The notes under the pieces were generated by a model that saw only the letters and a program-made list of their open reading frames with translations, was not told where the DNA came from and ran no database searches. From NCBI RefSeq assembly GCF_000003815.2, contig NC_049981.1, positions 6,344,117 through 6,408,116 on the forward strand: 64,000 nt of DNA, given 5' to 3'. Shown in pieces: positions 46,196 to 57,251 of this stretch. The first letter of the stretch is position 1, and each line of letters begins with the position of its first letter. Origin of the DNA: Branchiostoma floridae. Lineage: Eukaryota > Chordata > Leptocardii > Amphioxiformes > Branchiostomatidae. The translations under genes were made by a program, and so were the position numbers.

Positions 46196-46440
46196 ATATT
46201 GAGATGTTTTAGCCCTTGCTGCAGCTGGATAGAGCACTTCGTTGGCACTCCGTCTTCGATTTTTGCATGGGGCGCCTCTGTCGACATCTGTTTCCAGCGT
46301 CCCTGCGAATTTCTGTTTTGAACCAATAGTTTTCAGCTTTGCAGCAGGCGGTAAGTCAGAACCTTTGGCCGTTTATCCTTTTTTATTCTGCTCTTTCCAT
46401 TTAAGCAATGAAGGAATGCTCTGCTAAGGGACTAGACGGT

Positions 46441-47330
46441 ATTTACCGTGTGGATGGCTGGTGCAAAGCGGGTCCGGTTAAATTTTTCTTCCATTCCCCT
46501 CCCCCGGGTCACATTTCGATGGCCCTTTCCCCACCCAAAAAAATTGATGACCCTTCCGCCCAATGTTGCCAAGCCTTTTCAATTATACACACTTTGAAAA
46601 CAAACTTTTGTTGGCGAATGGGCGCCGGAGCGTCGTGGGTGCTGGATCCGCAAGCCGTCGCAAAGCACGTTCAGAGAAATATTTGAAGTCTTGATCATCT
46701 GAAACTTCATTTCCTGTATTTTAGAGGCACGTTTTGTTTGTAAACTAAGGCTCCTAAGGCCACTTTGTTTTCGCTGACCCTCTCCCCGATGACCCTCTCC
46801 CCGACATCCTCGTTTGCCCTCCCCACAGGCAAAAAAAAAAAAAAAAAATTCAATGGCCATCCATCCCCGGTAAATATCGTCCCAAGTCCCAAGCGGATTT
46901 TCGACTCCGACTTTTTTTTCTAACGTTTTCTAGGCGTTTTCGCTGGCCAACATGAAGAATACAAGACAAAAAAGAACGCCAAACAACAGCGCCCGAAAAC
47001 TCGCCAAAATTTAAAACACAGCCGGCGCCGAACCTCTGCTTGGAGACTGATAAAAGTAAGTAACATTATGATTGGCTTTAGCCTAATAGTATATAAGAAG
47101 CGGGAAATAATTCGAAACAACTTATTACACGAGAACTTTAAATTTTTTTCTTCATTTTTTAAGAACAAATTCTGTAGATTGAAAAAAATACAAGAAGATA
47201 ACAAATGGCTTATATAGACATTTTTTGGGCAGATATAAATGTTTTCAACAATTTTCAGGCTCCACTACAGCAACCATTTTCAGGGTTGCTCAGAAAAATG
47301 GTGGAAGGTCGCTGAGAGAGAATCGTCGCC
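46441..47330 (+). repeat. Segmental-duplication sequence, 5' intron of GPCR B
   Basis: It aligns with 24190-24300, 25560-26340 and 27440-27650 upstream of gene A, minus A's LINE and two MITE insertions. It contains an A17-type run near 46831. Confidence 0.65.
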
Positions 47331-50300
47331 ATGGCAACTACTGGGGAGTACATTATCGTTGTCATCAACGGAAGTAAGCTTTATATCTTTTGCCTTTAGA
47401 TTTCTTCTTCGTTTTGCTGTCTTGATCTTGTTTCTTCTTTCTATTGATTTTCTTTCTCTGCAGAAGAAAATGTTAGTAAGTTGGATGAAGAAAAATCGAG
47501 GCGCACTGTAGTACCTTACCTATGCCGTACTGTAAAACACGACTCTTGTATACAATTCACATAAAACAAAACGTATGAAAATGACTAAAAACTGGAGTCC
47601 ACCGGCGACCTCATACCACCGTTGAGCTTGAATAGGGTTAAAAGTGATATACAGGAGCATATACTTAACAAAGAAGGAGAATGAAATATATAACGTTAGA
47701 TAAAGCTTAAGTTAAGTTGTTGGTCCTGGGCCTTTTCAGAAAGGAGATGAAGCGACAGCTAGGGCGGTAAAATTATTTTAAAAATTCGAGACATCTCCGT
47801 TTCTGTAATGGCTCGTACAAAACAAGAAGGACAATTAAGTTTTAAACTTGAAAAAACAACAGCAACAACACCTGCTTGATAATTATTCAAACGTATGCCC
47901 GATATGAATAAAATAAGTTCACTGCAATAATAGATGTACCCACAGCAAAACGAGCTTATAACGGTGAGCTTATAAAGGCGAATTCCTTTTCACGTCAAAC
48001 TCCTTGAATAAAAAAAAAGCAACTGCCGCCGAGCGATTTAAGCTAATTTGCAGCTAATTTCATCGACTAAAAAAAAAAAGAATCCTTCCTACGATGGCAT
48101 AAGATCTGGCCAAGGAGTGTAGTCAGCCAAAAGGTGTACAGTTGCCCCGGTAGCCAAACACACTCCTAGGCCGGTGTGACAGCGATCTCGCCTCCCCGTG
48201 ATCTCGCCCCCCTCCCCGGAGGGGTGAGATCACTAGTGTTTTCGCCCCCCTTTAGCGTTTTCACCCCCCCCCCCCAATACCCACCAGTGTTTTCGTCCCC
48301 CTTAAGGACATTGCTTCTCGGAGGGTTCTCAAGAGCAACTACATATTAGGCTCGCTACCTGGTACTATGCTGCACCTGGGGAGTAACGTATATGGTGTGT
48401 TACCTGGCACCTATATGGCACCTCTTTACCTGAAGATGTTATACCTCGAAAGTCGATACTATATGGTTCGATGCAAACAAGCCATTGAAATGAAAAAAGA
48501 CACTTTTTTGAGGAAAAAGACAGAGCTATCGCGAACGTATAAATCAACACCATCTACGGTACGGAATAAGTCAGGTATATGTTTTTAATTTGGCACAGTT
48601 TTTTTTTTTTGAAAAGGAAACCTTTCCAAAGCGCTACCAAAAAAAAAGGGAATTTTTGTTCCTTTTTATAAACGCTAACTGGGGCCAATTTAATATCCCT
48701 GTTGGGAAATCCCCCAAAAACCCGGGAAAAGTCCCTTTTTTAAGAAACTTAGGGAAATCCCCAAAGGGGGGCGAGATAGGGGGGGGGGGGGGAGATCCCT
48801 AGCGATTGCGCCCCCCGGGGGGGGGGGGGAGATCGCTGTCACACCGGCTTCACTCCTCAGCTTTTGATACTATCTTGAAAATTAATACTGGTAGGCTTTG
48901 CATAGTTTTCCTATTATGTGAACTAAATTTGCAAAATAATGCCCGAGGGCTAATTGCATATACAGTCTCAAGAACAAAGAGAAGTAAATAGAGTGATACA
49001 TAAAACTAGTGTCTAATCAACTACATTGTACTATGAATACTATTGTCGGGTTTAACTTCTTATTTGAAGGCAGTGGTTAATGAACTGTCCGATATGTGGG
49101 ACCGCGTAGCGCAGCGGGACCGTGTTCGGCCCGATCTGTTACGGGTTTGAATCCGGCTGACGTGTTACCGATCTTGTGCCCTTGGGAAGACGCAATAAAC
49201 TTCATTCATTCATTCATTCATTCATTCATTCATCCATTCATTCATATCTGACACTGACGCCTATACGACGTCAGAAAATGACGTCATTATCCGGCATCTT
49301 GGATCGACAAGCTTGAATTTTATAGAAGACGTTTTTTCTACATATAACCCCCAAGCCCGATAGAAGTGACGAAACAGTTTGAAGTGATTGTGTTTTGTAA
49401 AAAAAAAGAGAAGCTCACCTTTATGTTTCGCGCCACTAAGCCACAGTAAGTACATTCTCTGGATGACATCCTAAGAGACCACAAAAAATGAAATAGGGCA
49501 AAAAAACATGGATATTCTTGTGTCTAGAAATCTGCTAACATTTGATTTGGTAGCCACTCCGCAAATTATAAAAACAGGAGTAGCCAATGCTGTATACTGT
49601 TGGCCAGTCTACTCACACATTACCTATCTTTGCTTAGAGCATCTGTGTGGTAACTTCTCTTATCCCTGAAGATTAAGTCTAATGTGCCGCCAAGCCTTTG
49701 TGTTTAATCTGTTATTTCCAAATAGTAGTCATAAAGAAGAATATTTGTACTTTTTTTGCAAAGCCTAGACCTAATGGACTAAGAACGCCTGCACGTTAAG
49801 CAGTGATAGTTTACAATAGCTCCATTTCATCATCATCGGTCGACGTGATCACGCATGTTCGCACATGTTTACACACGACGGGGTGATACCGCCCCTTACG
49901 GGGTGACATACCCTTTCGCTGGCTAATTACAAGACGGGGATGCGCCAGGTCTCCCGTCCGGGTGAATGATGTAAATCACCGTGTGGCTGATACGGTATGG
50001 AGGTTCGCCAGGCCTACAACCGGGTGATTTGAAGTGAATCACCAACTCCAGACAGAAGGGTTTGCTCCAACCACACCGCACCATCGCACGTGTGGGGGTT
50101 CTTTAACGTGCATGGGGTGTGACTCTCCCCATACACGGGACCTCAATTTAACGTCCTATCCGAGGGACGACTCATTTTTCACTTGAGTAAAGTGAGGAAA
50201 GTCGTGTAAAGTGCCTTTCCCAAGGGCACAAGGCCGGCAACATGGCAGGCGGATTCGAACCGGCGACCTCTCGGTCACGGGCCGAATACACTACCAATGT

Positions 50301-51690
50301 GCTACGCAGCTCCATTTATTGGGTGCAGTTATGATGCAACCATGGCCTTTGTTCACACGGAACGGTCTAATACCGATGAAGACTTGACTTTGGGGTATAT
50401 TTAGCATAGTTTAGTAGGATTCCCAACCATTCCTTTTAGTTTCCTTAAAAACCATCATTTTTTCCTACAGTCAACACCGTGGTGACCATTGTCGGTGGTC
50501 TTCTCACCATACTGACCATCTGTACACGTCCGGCCCTACGGAAACTGGTCAACGCACCTCTGGTCAGTCTCAGCTGTGCAGATATCCTCTTTGCCATCTT
50601 GTTTTCCCCCTTTTGGATCCATCAAATCCTAAACCCCCTATGGGAGCCCCCACCAGCACTGTGCTGGGTTCTCGCCTATTCCACTCCAGTGCTGTTGGGG
50701 GTATCGTTATGCCACATGTTGTGTATCGCTCTTCAGTGTTACTTCAAGATCTGTACCCACAGTACACGTCTAAATTCCTCACGTACCCTCGTCATCATGC
50801 TCTTCATCACATGGTTGGCCCCCATGGTTTCATTCTTGCCTCTTCACATCATTGAAGAGGTAAAGGTGGACCCGAAGCTGAAAAAATGTTCCGTGGGAAA
50901 TTCTGACAAAATCTGGGCATTGATGCCCCCCCTCATTTTAAACACCATCCTACCATACATTGCTACACTGGCCTTTTACATCCTTATCCAGAACCATGTG
51001 AGGAAGAGTAAGAAACGAGTCCAGGCTAACGCACAGGGTCCTTCAGCTCGTTTGGCGGTGAAGTGCACACAGGGGGAGGGGGGTGGTGCCGGCCCTTCCA
51101 CCAGCACAGAAACCGGCAGGGTGGCAAAGCCTGTACGAAATCGAAACAGTTTGGTGTGGGCGGGGGAAGAAATGTCCACATCAAGTGATGGCGAACAGAA
51201 AGCCAGTGACCAGATAAAGCCCAGTAAACCTAAAGATGCCATGATCCTGGTTGCTCCGGCACCAGGCACAGAGCTAAATGAACAGGGCAAAACATCTTTG
51301 TCAAGTGATGAGGAACAAAAAGGCAATGACCTCACAGAGCCCGATAAAGCCCAAGACATGACCCCAACTGTCGCTACAGTGTCACAACAGACAGGCAAAA
51401 CTGGACGACAGCAGCACGCTGTCCCGGGCAGCAGCTCACAAAACAGCAGTAGTGCTGCTGAAAGGCAGATCACCAAAATGATGATGATGTTGTTTGCTGT
51501 CTACACTTTGTGCTTTATACCCATTACTATAATGGGGATTTTCTCCAGCCAAGTTCCTGCCGAAGCCTTCAATGTGGGCCAGTTGTTGTTGGCATTAAAT
51601 GGTTCCCTGAATCCAATCGTATATGGCGTCATGAACAAAAACATTCGTCAGGGATACAAGCATGTTTTGACAAGGTCCTCTACTTCATAA
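47331..51690 (+). CDS. GPCR gene B: class A receptor paralog, 420 aa, Arg of the DRY-type motif replaced
   Basis: Exon 1 is 47331-47373 (same 14 codons plus one base), exon 2 is 50471-51690; the frame closes at TAA. It is very similar to gene A throughout the seven helices, with Cys79, loop-2 Cys and NPIVYG retained. Residue 104, Arg in A, is Cys here (codon TGT at 50737-50739, CGT in A), giving QCY. This Arg is nearly invariant in class A receptors and takes part in G-protein coupling, so signalling may be altered. One base fewer near 51668 shifts the last residues to TRSSTS instead of DRVLNFIT. The third loop (~155 aa) keeps the acidic repeats. The intron (3.1 kb) contains a TIR element and two SINEs. 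It may be a functional variant or an early pseudogene. Confidence 0.85.
48168..48850. mobile_element. 683-bp TIR element with perfect 7-bp TSD (GPCR B intron)
   Basis: The ends AGGCCGGTGTGACAGCGATC and the inverse AAGCCGGTGTGACAGCGATC are flanked by CACTCCT at 48161-48167 and 48851-48857. C- and G-rich tracts lie inside both ends. About 48635-48800 shows homopolymer-smeared base calls when compared with 39690-39820. Confidence 0.8.
49097..49245 (+). mobile_element. tRNA-SINE with (TTCA)n tail
   Basis: Head GGGACCGCGTAGCGCAG, B box GGTTTGAATCC, CTTGTGCCCTTGGGAA, then GCAATAAACTTCATTCATTC. The body is internally deleted relative to 17424-17940. Confidence 0.75.
49435..49500. repeat. Harbinger-family terminal fragment
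   Basis: TAAGCCACAGTAAGTACATT and GGATGACATCCTAAGA match the end of the 17949/59219 elements. The partner end is not seen. Confidence 0.5.
49825..50312 (-). mobile_element. tRNA-SINE, near full length (minus)
   Basis: On the minus strand: a head with A box-like sequence, B box GGTTCGAATCC (about 50250), GCCCTTGGGAAAGGCACTTT, CCTCACTTTACTCAAGTG, CCATGCACGTTAAAGAACCC and an extended 3' part with the GGTGATTTAC-type block. It lies ~160 bp upstream of GPCR B exon 2. Confidence 0.8.
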
Positions 51691-51819
51691 CGTGACTTTC
51701 TTTCCAAATTTTGCCATATTATTTGTAATGAAATTATGTCAGAAAACGACTGTTAACGATTGGAGACGGACAGTCGACATTGGTGTACGTGTAGGAAAGG
51801 AAACGTTGGATAAAACAAT

Positions 51820-51924
51820 AAAGAATTGAGAAGATGCATGTCTTACACAATTAACAGAAATTCCTATCAATTGTACTCAAAAATAAAATCAAGCAACTTG
51901 ATACAGGGTTGACCTTTGTTTTGT
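51820..51924. other. Flank between GPCR B and a LINE fragment
   Basis: The putative polyadenylation signal AATAAAG of gene B is at about 51817-51823. No other feature is seen. Confidence 0.4.
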
Positions 51925-52217
51925 ATCGTTTAAAGTCAATAAATTGAATATAGAAACAGAAAGATACCACAATGTACCCACAGACCAAAGGTTCTGCCAA
52001 TTTTGTCTAAAGCAAATCGTAAATGAATTTCATTTCATCATAGAGTGCCGTATGTATGATATGTTACGCAATAAGTTATTCACATTCCTATGAATAAATA
52101 CTACAGATTTAAAGATACTCGATGATGATGATATGATACCAGACGTATTTACATCCGACAGCCCTTATAATTCTAAGATAGGTAAATTGCTTTGTGATTG
52201 TGATTATAAAATGTAGT
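51925..52217 (+). pseudogene. LINE C-terminal fragment with Cys-rich knuckle
   Basis: The translation reads RYHNVPTDQRFCQFCLKQIV, then FHFIIECRMYDMLRNKLF, a stop, and further codons to TAG near 52217. The CxxC...HF...C pattern followed by YDxLR is a common LINE C-terminus. Confidence 0.65.
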
Positions 52218-52379
52218 GAAACTCATGTTTAGCCCCAGCTGATTGTATGGAGATTTTCTTATATTTTACATAGTTTTGGTAGTAGGGGTTTATGGTTAAT
52301 TCTGTATCCACTTTCTTGTAGTTTATATTTGACCATAGAAAAGTCACTTTACTTTTTGTCGTTTAAAGCTTACATTTCA

Positions 52380-53250
52380 GTCAATAGAAATGAAATAGAC
52401 AGTCTTGAATTTTGTGCCAATTGTTGCACAGTTACTTAATGTGTTCGTTTAGTAATTGAAAACATCAATTTTGTTGGAAAGGATTGAATCTTTGGAGGTA
52501 CACTGTTCTCTTGTACATTTTCTGTAGAATACATTTTGTGATATATGTTATTTAGATTTGTGACGACTTTGTAACATATACGTTGTGCCATTTGCTGCAC
52601 AGTAAAGTTGATGTATTCATTCATAGATATTATCCATTGTAGAAATTATTGAATATTTGAATGCGCTTTGCTCTCTTGTATATTGTAAGTAGAATACATG
52701 CTTTTAGTCATTTAGAATCGTTATGAATTTTTTTTCAAATACAGTAATAAGCTCATTTAATCATAGATATTAACGTTATCAACCTTGTTAGAAACGATTT
52801 AATCTTTCGATTTCCGCGGACGTCTTTTTCATTGTATGTAGAATACATTTTGTAAGTCATTTAGAATTGTCACGACATATTTGTCAGATCTTTTGTGTTG
52901 TGCCAGAATTAAATGTTGCAGAGTAAATTTCATTCATTCATTTATAGATATTGTCAATAGTGTTGGAAAAATGGAATCTTTGTATGTACGTGCAGTGTGT
53001 ACGTCTTACGCTGTAAGTCGTTTGGAATTGTTATGAAATATTTGTCAAAACATGTACGTTGTACCAAGCGCTGCACAGTATAGTTCATTTATCCATGGCC
53101 ATAGATCAATATTGTCAGAGACAAATGAACGATTCGATGTATTTCAATTCTGAATCACACTTTATGTGTCATTTATTTGAAAATATACATTGTCTAAAAG
53201 CATTTGACTCTGTTGTGTGCTTGAATGAACCATTTGTTTGTTTTGCATAA
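52380..53250 (+). repeat. Diverged satellite array 2
   Basis: It has the same unit words as array 1: TTCATTCATAGATATTATC, GGAATCTTTG.ATGTAC, TAGAATACATTTTGTAAGTC. About five units, ending GCATTTGACTCTGTTGTGTG. Confidence 0.75.
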
Positions 53251-53389
53251 ATCTCCTTTAGGTGTAACGTTAACATACAAGTATTGCACAGTAGGTACAA
53301 GCTACTGTATGTAAGACTATGCTGTGGTTTATTATAGTCATTCTATTGATAGACGAACAGACAAAAACAACATGGTTTTGCAGAATAGA

Positions 53390-53620
53390 ATGAAATTATT
53401 GCGGGCACTCTCGAAGCTATAGACTACTTCCATCGGCAAAACATGCACAGGAACTATGGAATAAGCTTCCACGGACTTGCTTCCCCACAGGGTACAGCCT
53501 GAAACTGTTTAAATTAAGGGTAAACAAACATCTCTCTTCACAATTCAGTAATGTAACCCAAAACGCTTGAGTGGCTCCACGAGCCTTGTTTTGCGGTGAC
53601 CTCTAAGTAAATAAAAATAA
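53390..53620 (+). pseudogene. LINE C-terminal fragment
   Basis: AQELWNKLPRTCFPTGYSLK and LFKLRVNKHLSSQF precede a stop. 'WNKLP...F K..L...L' is the usual end of CR1/Jockey-type ORF2. An AAATAAAAATAAAAGG tail follows. Confidence 0.6.
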
Positions 53621-53803
53621 AAGGAACAGATGCCTACTATTTGATCTTCATGACCTTTGGTTATGGTATATTAGATGGCAGATGTAGTGCAGATGATATG
53701 CAGATGTTATGCATATCTTAGATGACAGATGTTATGCAGAATTTACATGGTACTTATGCATATGATTCTAATTCGTTATATCAAATTTAACAAGCTTAAG
53801 TGG

Positions 53804-53960
53804 CACCGTGTGTGGTGTAACTGTCAGAGCGTTCAGCTCGGAATATCGAGGTCCCGAGTTCGATACCCGCCGTTCCCCCGACGTTGTGCGCTTGGGAAAG
53901 GCACTTATGGCCTTCCTCACTTCGCCCATGTGCAACAATGTGTACCTGACTAGGGAAGTA
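53804..53960 (+). mobile_element. tRNA-SINE fragment
   Basis: A B box-like GAGTTCGATACC, CTTGGGAAAGGCACTTATGG and CCTCACTTCGCCCATGTG are visible. The 3' half is missing. Confidence 0.7.
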
Positions 53961-54344
53961 AAAGAAAAGAAAAGATTTTCTTTACCTTCTGTCTGTACTG
54001 AGTATGTGGTGCTGCTAATATAAGTTACTAAATTGCCACATATAGTTCTCGTCTGTCCAAAAAGCAAAAAAAAAAAGTTTTATAAACCCGCTCCGTTCCA
54101 AGATACGACTATTCGAACATATAAAAATGATGACATTATTTTTATGATAAATGACAAAATGCTATAAAGATTCAATGAAGGTTAACATGGTTAGATGTTA
54201 GATTATCCAAATGATGACTTCATTTGCATAATATGGCCTTCATTTTTAAGATAAAGTTGTCTAACTCAAGGTCGTTGAGCCCCAACTAAAGAATGTAAGT
54301 TATGTTTCAGGCCTGGACATGAATAGAATAGGCAGTCAATGGCC

Positions 54345-54930
54345 TACCCTGAATCAATATCCCGAGGAGGATTCCACAGCCAATCAGCGAGCCTGGTGGT
54401 ATTCGGCAGAGCCCATTCATGCGCGGGGGGAAAATTTAATTTTGGACTGGGTTGCTTAATATACAAAAGACCATGCATTTCAGTGGGAGTATTTCTGGAC
54501 TGGTCTATTTTGCAATCATAAATGGAGTGTACTGGAAGAGTCTATTCTTCCACGGAGGGGGACAGATTCAAAAGTCATTTTTTGACTTTGTTAAGTTTGT
54601 GAAAATATTTCAGTGGGAGTATTCTTGGACTAGTCAATTTTCCAATTTTACATGGGGTGTGCTGGAAGTGTCAATTCTGGCAAGAAGGAGGGCATTTTTA
54701 AATTCATTTTTGGCCTTTGGTGATTATGTCAAAGTTCTATTTTAGTGGATGTATTTTTAGACTGATCCACTTTACACAGGGGTATCTCACGGGACGAGTC
54801 CATTCTTGCATGGGCAAAGTCCATGCATTCATGCACGGGGGACCTCATTTTTCCCATTTTTGACTTGGTTTCTTACACAAAAGGCCATATTTTTAGCGAG
54901 ATTATATATGGATTGGTCTTTTATGGCGCC
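54345..54930 (+). repeat. ~130-bp minisatellite, about four diverged units
   Basis: TTCAGTGGGAGTATTTCTGG (54479), TTCAGTGGGAGTATTCTTGG (about 54610), TTTAGTGGATGTATTTTTAG (about 54741) and TTTAGCGAGATTATATATGG (about 54892) head successive units. Shared words include CTGGAAG.GTC and TTTTGACTTTGTT/TTTGGCCTTTGG. Confidence 0.7.
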
Positions 54931-54944
54931 TTAATTAAGATATT

Positions 54945-55020
54945 CATTCCTTCCTTCCTTCATTCCTTCTTTCCTTCCTTCCTTCCTTCCTTCATTCATT
55001 CATTCATTCATTCATTCAAG
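54945..55020. repeat. (TTCC)n/(ATTC)n tract
   Basis: A simple-sequence tail adjoining satellite array 3, mirroring the (GAAT)n tract at the end of array 1. Confidence 0.85.
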
Positions 55021-56170
55021 CATACAACAGAGCCAGATGTTTTTAGACAAGACAATATATATTGGATGAATAGATTAAATCTTAAAAACAAGCAAAGTGT
55101 ATTCTACATACAAGAAAGCAAAATACATCCAGAGATTCAATGTTTTCTAACACAATCGATAATATCTATAGATAAATGAATTACGAAAATGTTTTCTATA
55201 TGCATGCAATGTACAAGAGAGTCACTGACGAAACCTACTGGATAGTAGTTGAAATGTTTCCAAAACCATATTCAGTTGCTTGAGTAACTATTTTTGAGAT
55301 CATTTTACATCAAAAGATTCAATAATTTCTTACATCAATATCTGTGAAAGCATAAATGGGGCTAATTTGCCCAACACATTTTGACCAATATTTCGTAACA
55401 ACGCACTACGAAGTACATCCAAAGACAATCGCTTCTAATACAGCTGGTAACATCTATGAATGAATCGAGTGGAATGAATGAATGCGTTAGCCCAACAACG
55501 TACAAGATTTAACAAATATTTCGTAACAATTCTAAATGACTCACAAACGTGTTCTAACTGTAATGCACAAGAGAGCAAAGTGCATCCAAAGAGAGCAAAA
55601 TTACATGCAATGATTCAATCGTCTGTTACAAGATTGATAATATCTGTGAAAAAATACCTGAACTTACAGTACAACGACAAGTATCACAACAATCCAAATC
55701 ACTTACAAAGTGCAAAATGCATAATGATTATTCATACAATGTATAAGAGAGCAAAGTACATTCAAAGAGAGCAAAGTACATCCAAAGATTCAATCCTTCC
55801 CAACAGCATTCAATTGGTAAATTACATGAATAAATTAACTTTACTGTGCAGCAATTCCAAATAACTTACAACAAGTATTCTGCATACAAAAAATAACATC
55901 CGGGCATATCCAAAGATTCAATGGTTTCTACCAAGTCTATGAATAAATGAACTTCACTGTACACCAGTTGGTACCACGTACAAGTTTTGTCAAATATTCC
56001 GTACCCATTCTAAATGACGTACGAAGTGAGACGTCAAGAACAGGATAAAATTCAAAAATAAAAGAACAAAGTGCATTCTACATAGAATTTACAAAGGAGA
56101 AAAGTACCAAACATTCAGTCGTTTCAAACACAACTGAGTTTAGCTATGAATGTATACATGAATAATTGAT
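55020..56170 (-). repeat. Diverged satellite array 3 (inverted)
   Basis: Read on the minus strand it carries the same unit as arrays 1 and 2, and its terminus (about 55020-55060) matches the 3' terminus of array 1. About six units. Frames across it (for example 55478-55864) are not genes. Confidence 0.75.
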
Positions 56171-56472
56171 GTAAACTGTATCTCTGTTATATACTTTGTC
56201 TGACCCTTGCCTCTTCCCTCATGACCTCATTAAAAAGTTTATAAATCCACTACATTCCATGATAGGACTTTTAAACTTGTCACCTATGTAACTGAGGAAG
56301 AATGAGATATCCGTACTGACTCTTTTCCCATTCATATGATGTTATGTTATTTCATAAAATGTCTTTTTTATTTTTATTTTTATTATTTCATAGTGGCCAA
56401 ACTATAGCTTCTTTATTTTGATTGTTTGATTTTATATTTTCTGTCATTTGTGTAAGGTATGCATCCTCTTAA

Positions 56473-57129
56473 CCCTATCCAGACTGAGGGGGGGGGGGGG
56501 GCAAAAGTGCCTGCGCCAAATATGACGTCGTATAGCTCCCAAACGGCTTGTGCTAGAACAACCAAAGTTGGTGACTTTTCCAAGAATATTGTTGGCAACA
56601 ACTTGCAACAAATAGAGTAAGTTTATATTTTTTTCTTCTTGCCATTGCAACGGGTTTCATCACTACTTGGAATTTTCTTACAGAAAACATTCAGGTGAAC
56701 TTTTTTAATCCGTTCTTGATTTTAGCTTTATATGTTGAAGAACATGTGTGTTAAGTCATTCAAGTTGATCATCGAAGATGGCAGATAGCTAAACTACAAA
56801 TGACGCCAAGTTATGACGTTATTTTTGACGTCGTTGCGTCGGCTTTTGACAACAGAAGTCTTATAACACTGAAATATTGATAAGAAACCTATATTGTTAA
56901 CGTTTTGTGTGAAATATTTAGGTATTATGGGAATTCCCCGTTTTAGCCCCGAAAAAATATTACTTCACAATGATACAAAAAAATTAGAAATTATAAAACT
57001 TGACAAGCCCGTCACTCCCTGCAAATTTGGTGATCATACAGTAAGCCGTTTTGAAATTACGAAGGGGGGGCCGAATAAGCACCCCCCCCCCCGGGTCAGG
57101 GAATGCCAAAAAAGCAAGTCTGGATAGGG
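56473..57129. mobile_element. piggyBac-like element, 3' flank of GPCR C
   Basis: The left end CCCTATCCAGACTGAGGG follows TTAA (56469-56472). The right end AAGTCTGGATAGGG is followed by ATAA, a decayed duplication. Its position and orientation relative to GPCR C equal those of 34324-35211 relative to GPCR A. Confidence 0.7.
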
Positions 57130-57251
57130 ATAACTCCTTATTGTTTCATCCAATGTTTCCTTTCCTACATATATACCACTGTCGACTGTCAGTTTCGAAT
57201 TGTCAGCAGTCGTCTTCTGTTTCATTCACATGTCAAACATTGGAAAGAAAC

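Larger units (their letters stand above)
44580..46440 (+). promoter_or_regulatory. Promoter and 5'UTR exon of GPCR gene B, split by repeat A
   Basis: It matches the gene A block: GGAAAGGACCGTTAGCTGAG, TATAAAAA (45030-45037) and GTTCAGTTGCTTTTTCGAAA. At GCCACT (45111-45116) it is interrupted until AAAATGCCACGTGAAAATGC (about 45900). Then come GTTCACGTTGACACACGATG and an exon end at 46350 with donor GTAAGT. Immediately 3', a short frame ECSAKGLDGIYRVDGWCKAG is also present in A at 24186; it may be a second UTR or coding segment, unexplained. Confidence 0.6.

Noticed and set aside
55478-55864. 128-aa plus-strand frame
   Set aside because: It lies in satellite array 3 and shows the periodic repetition of the array.
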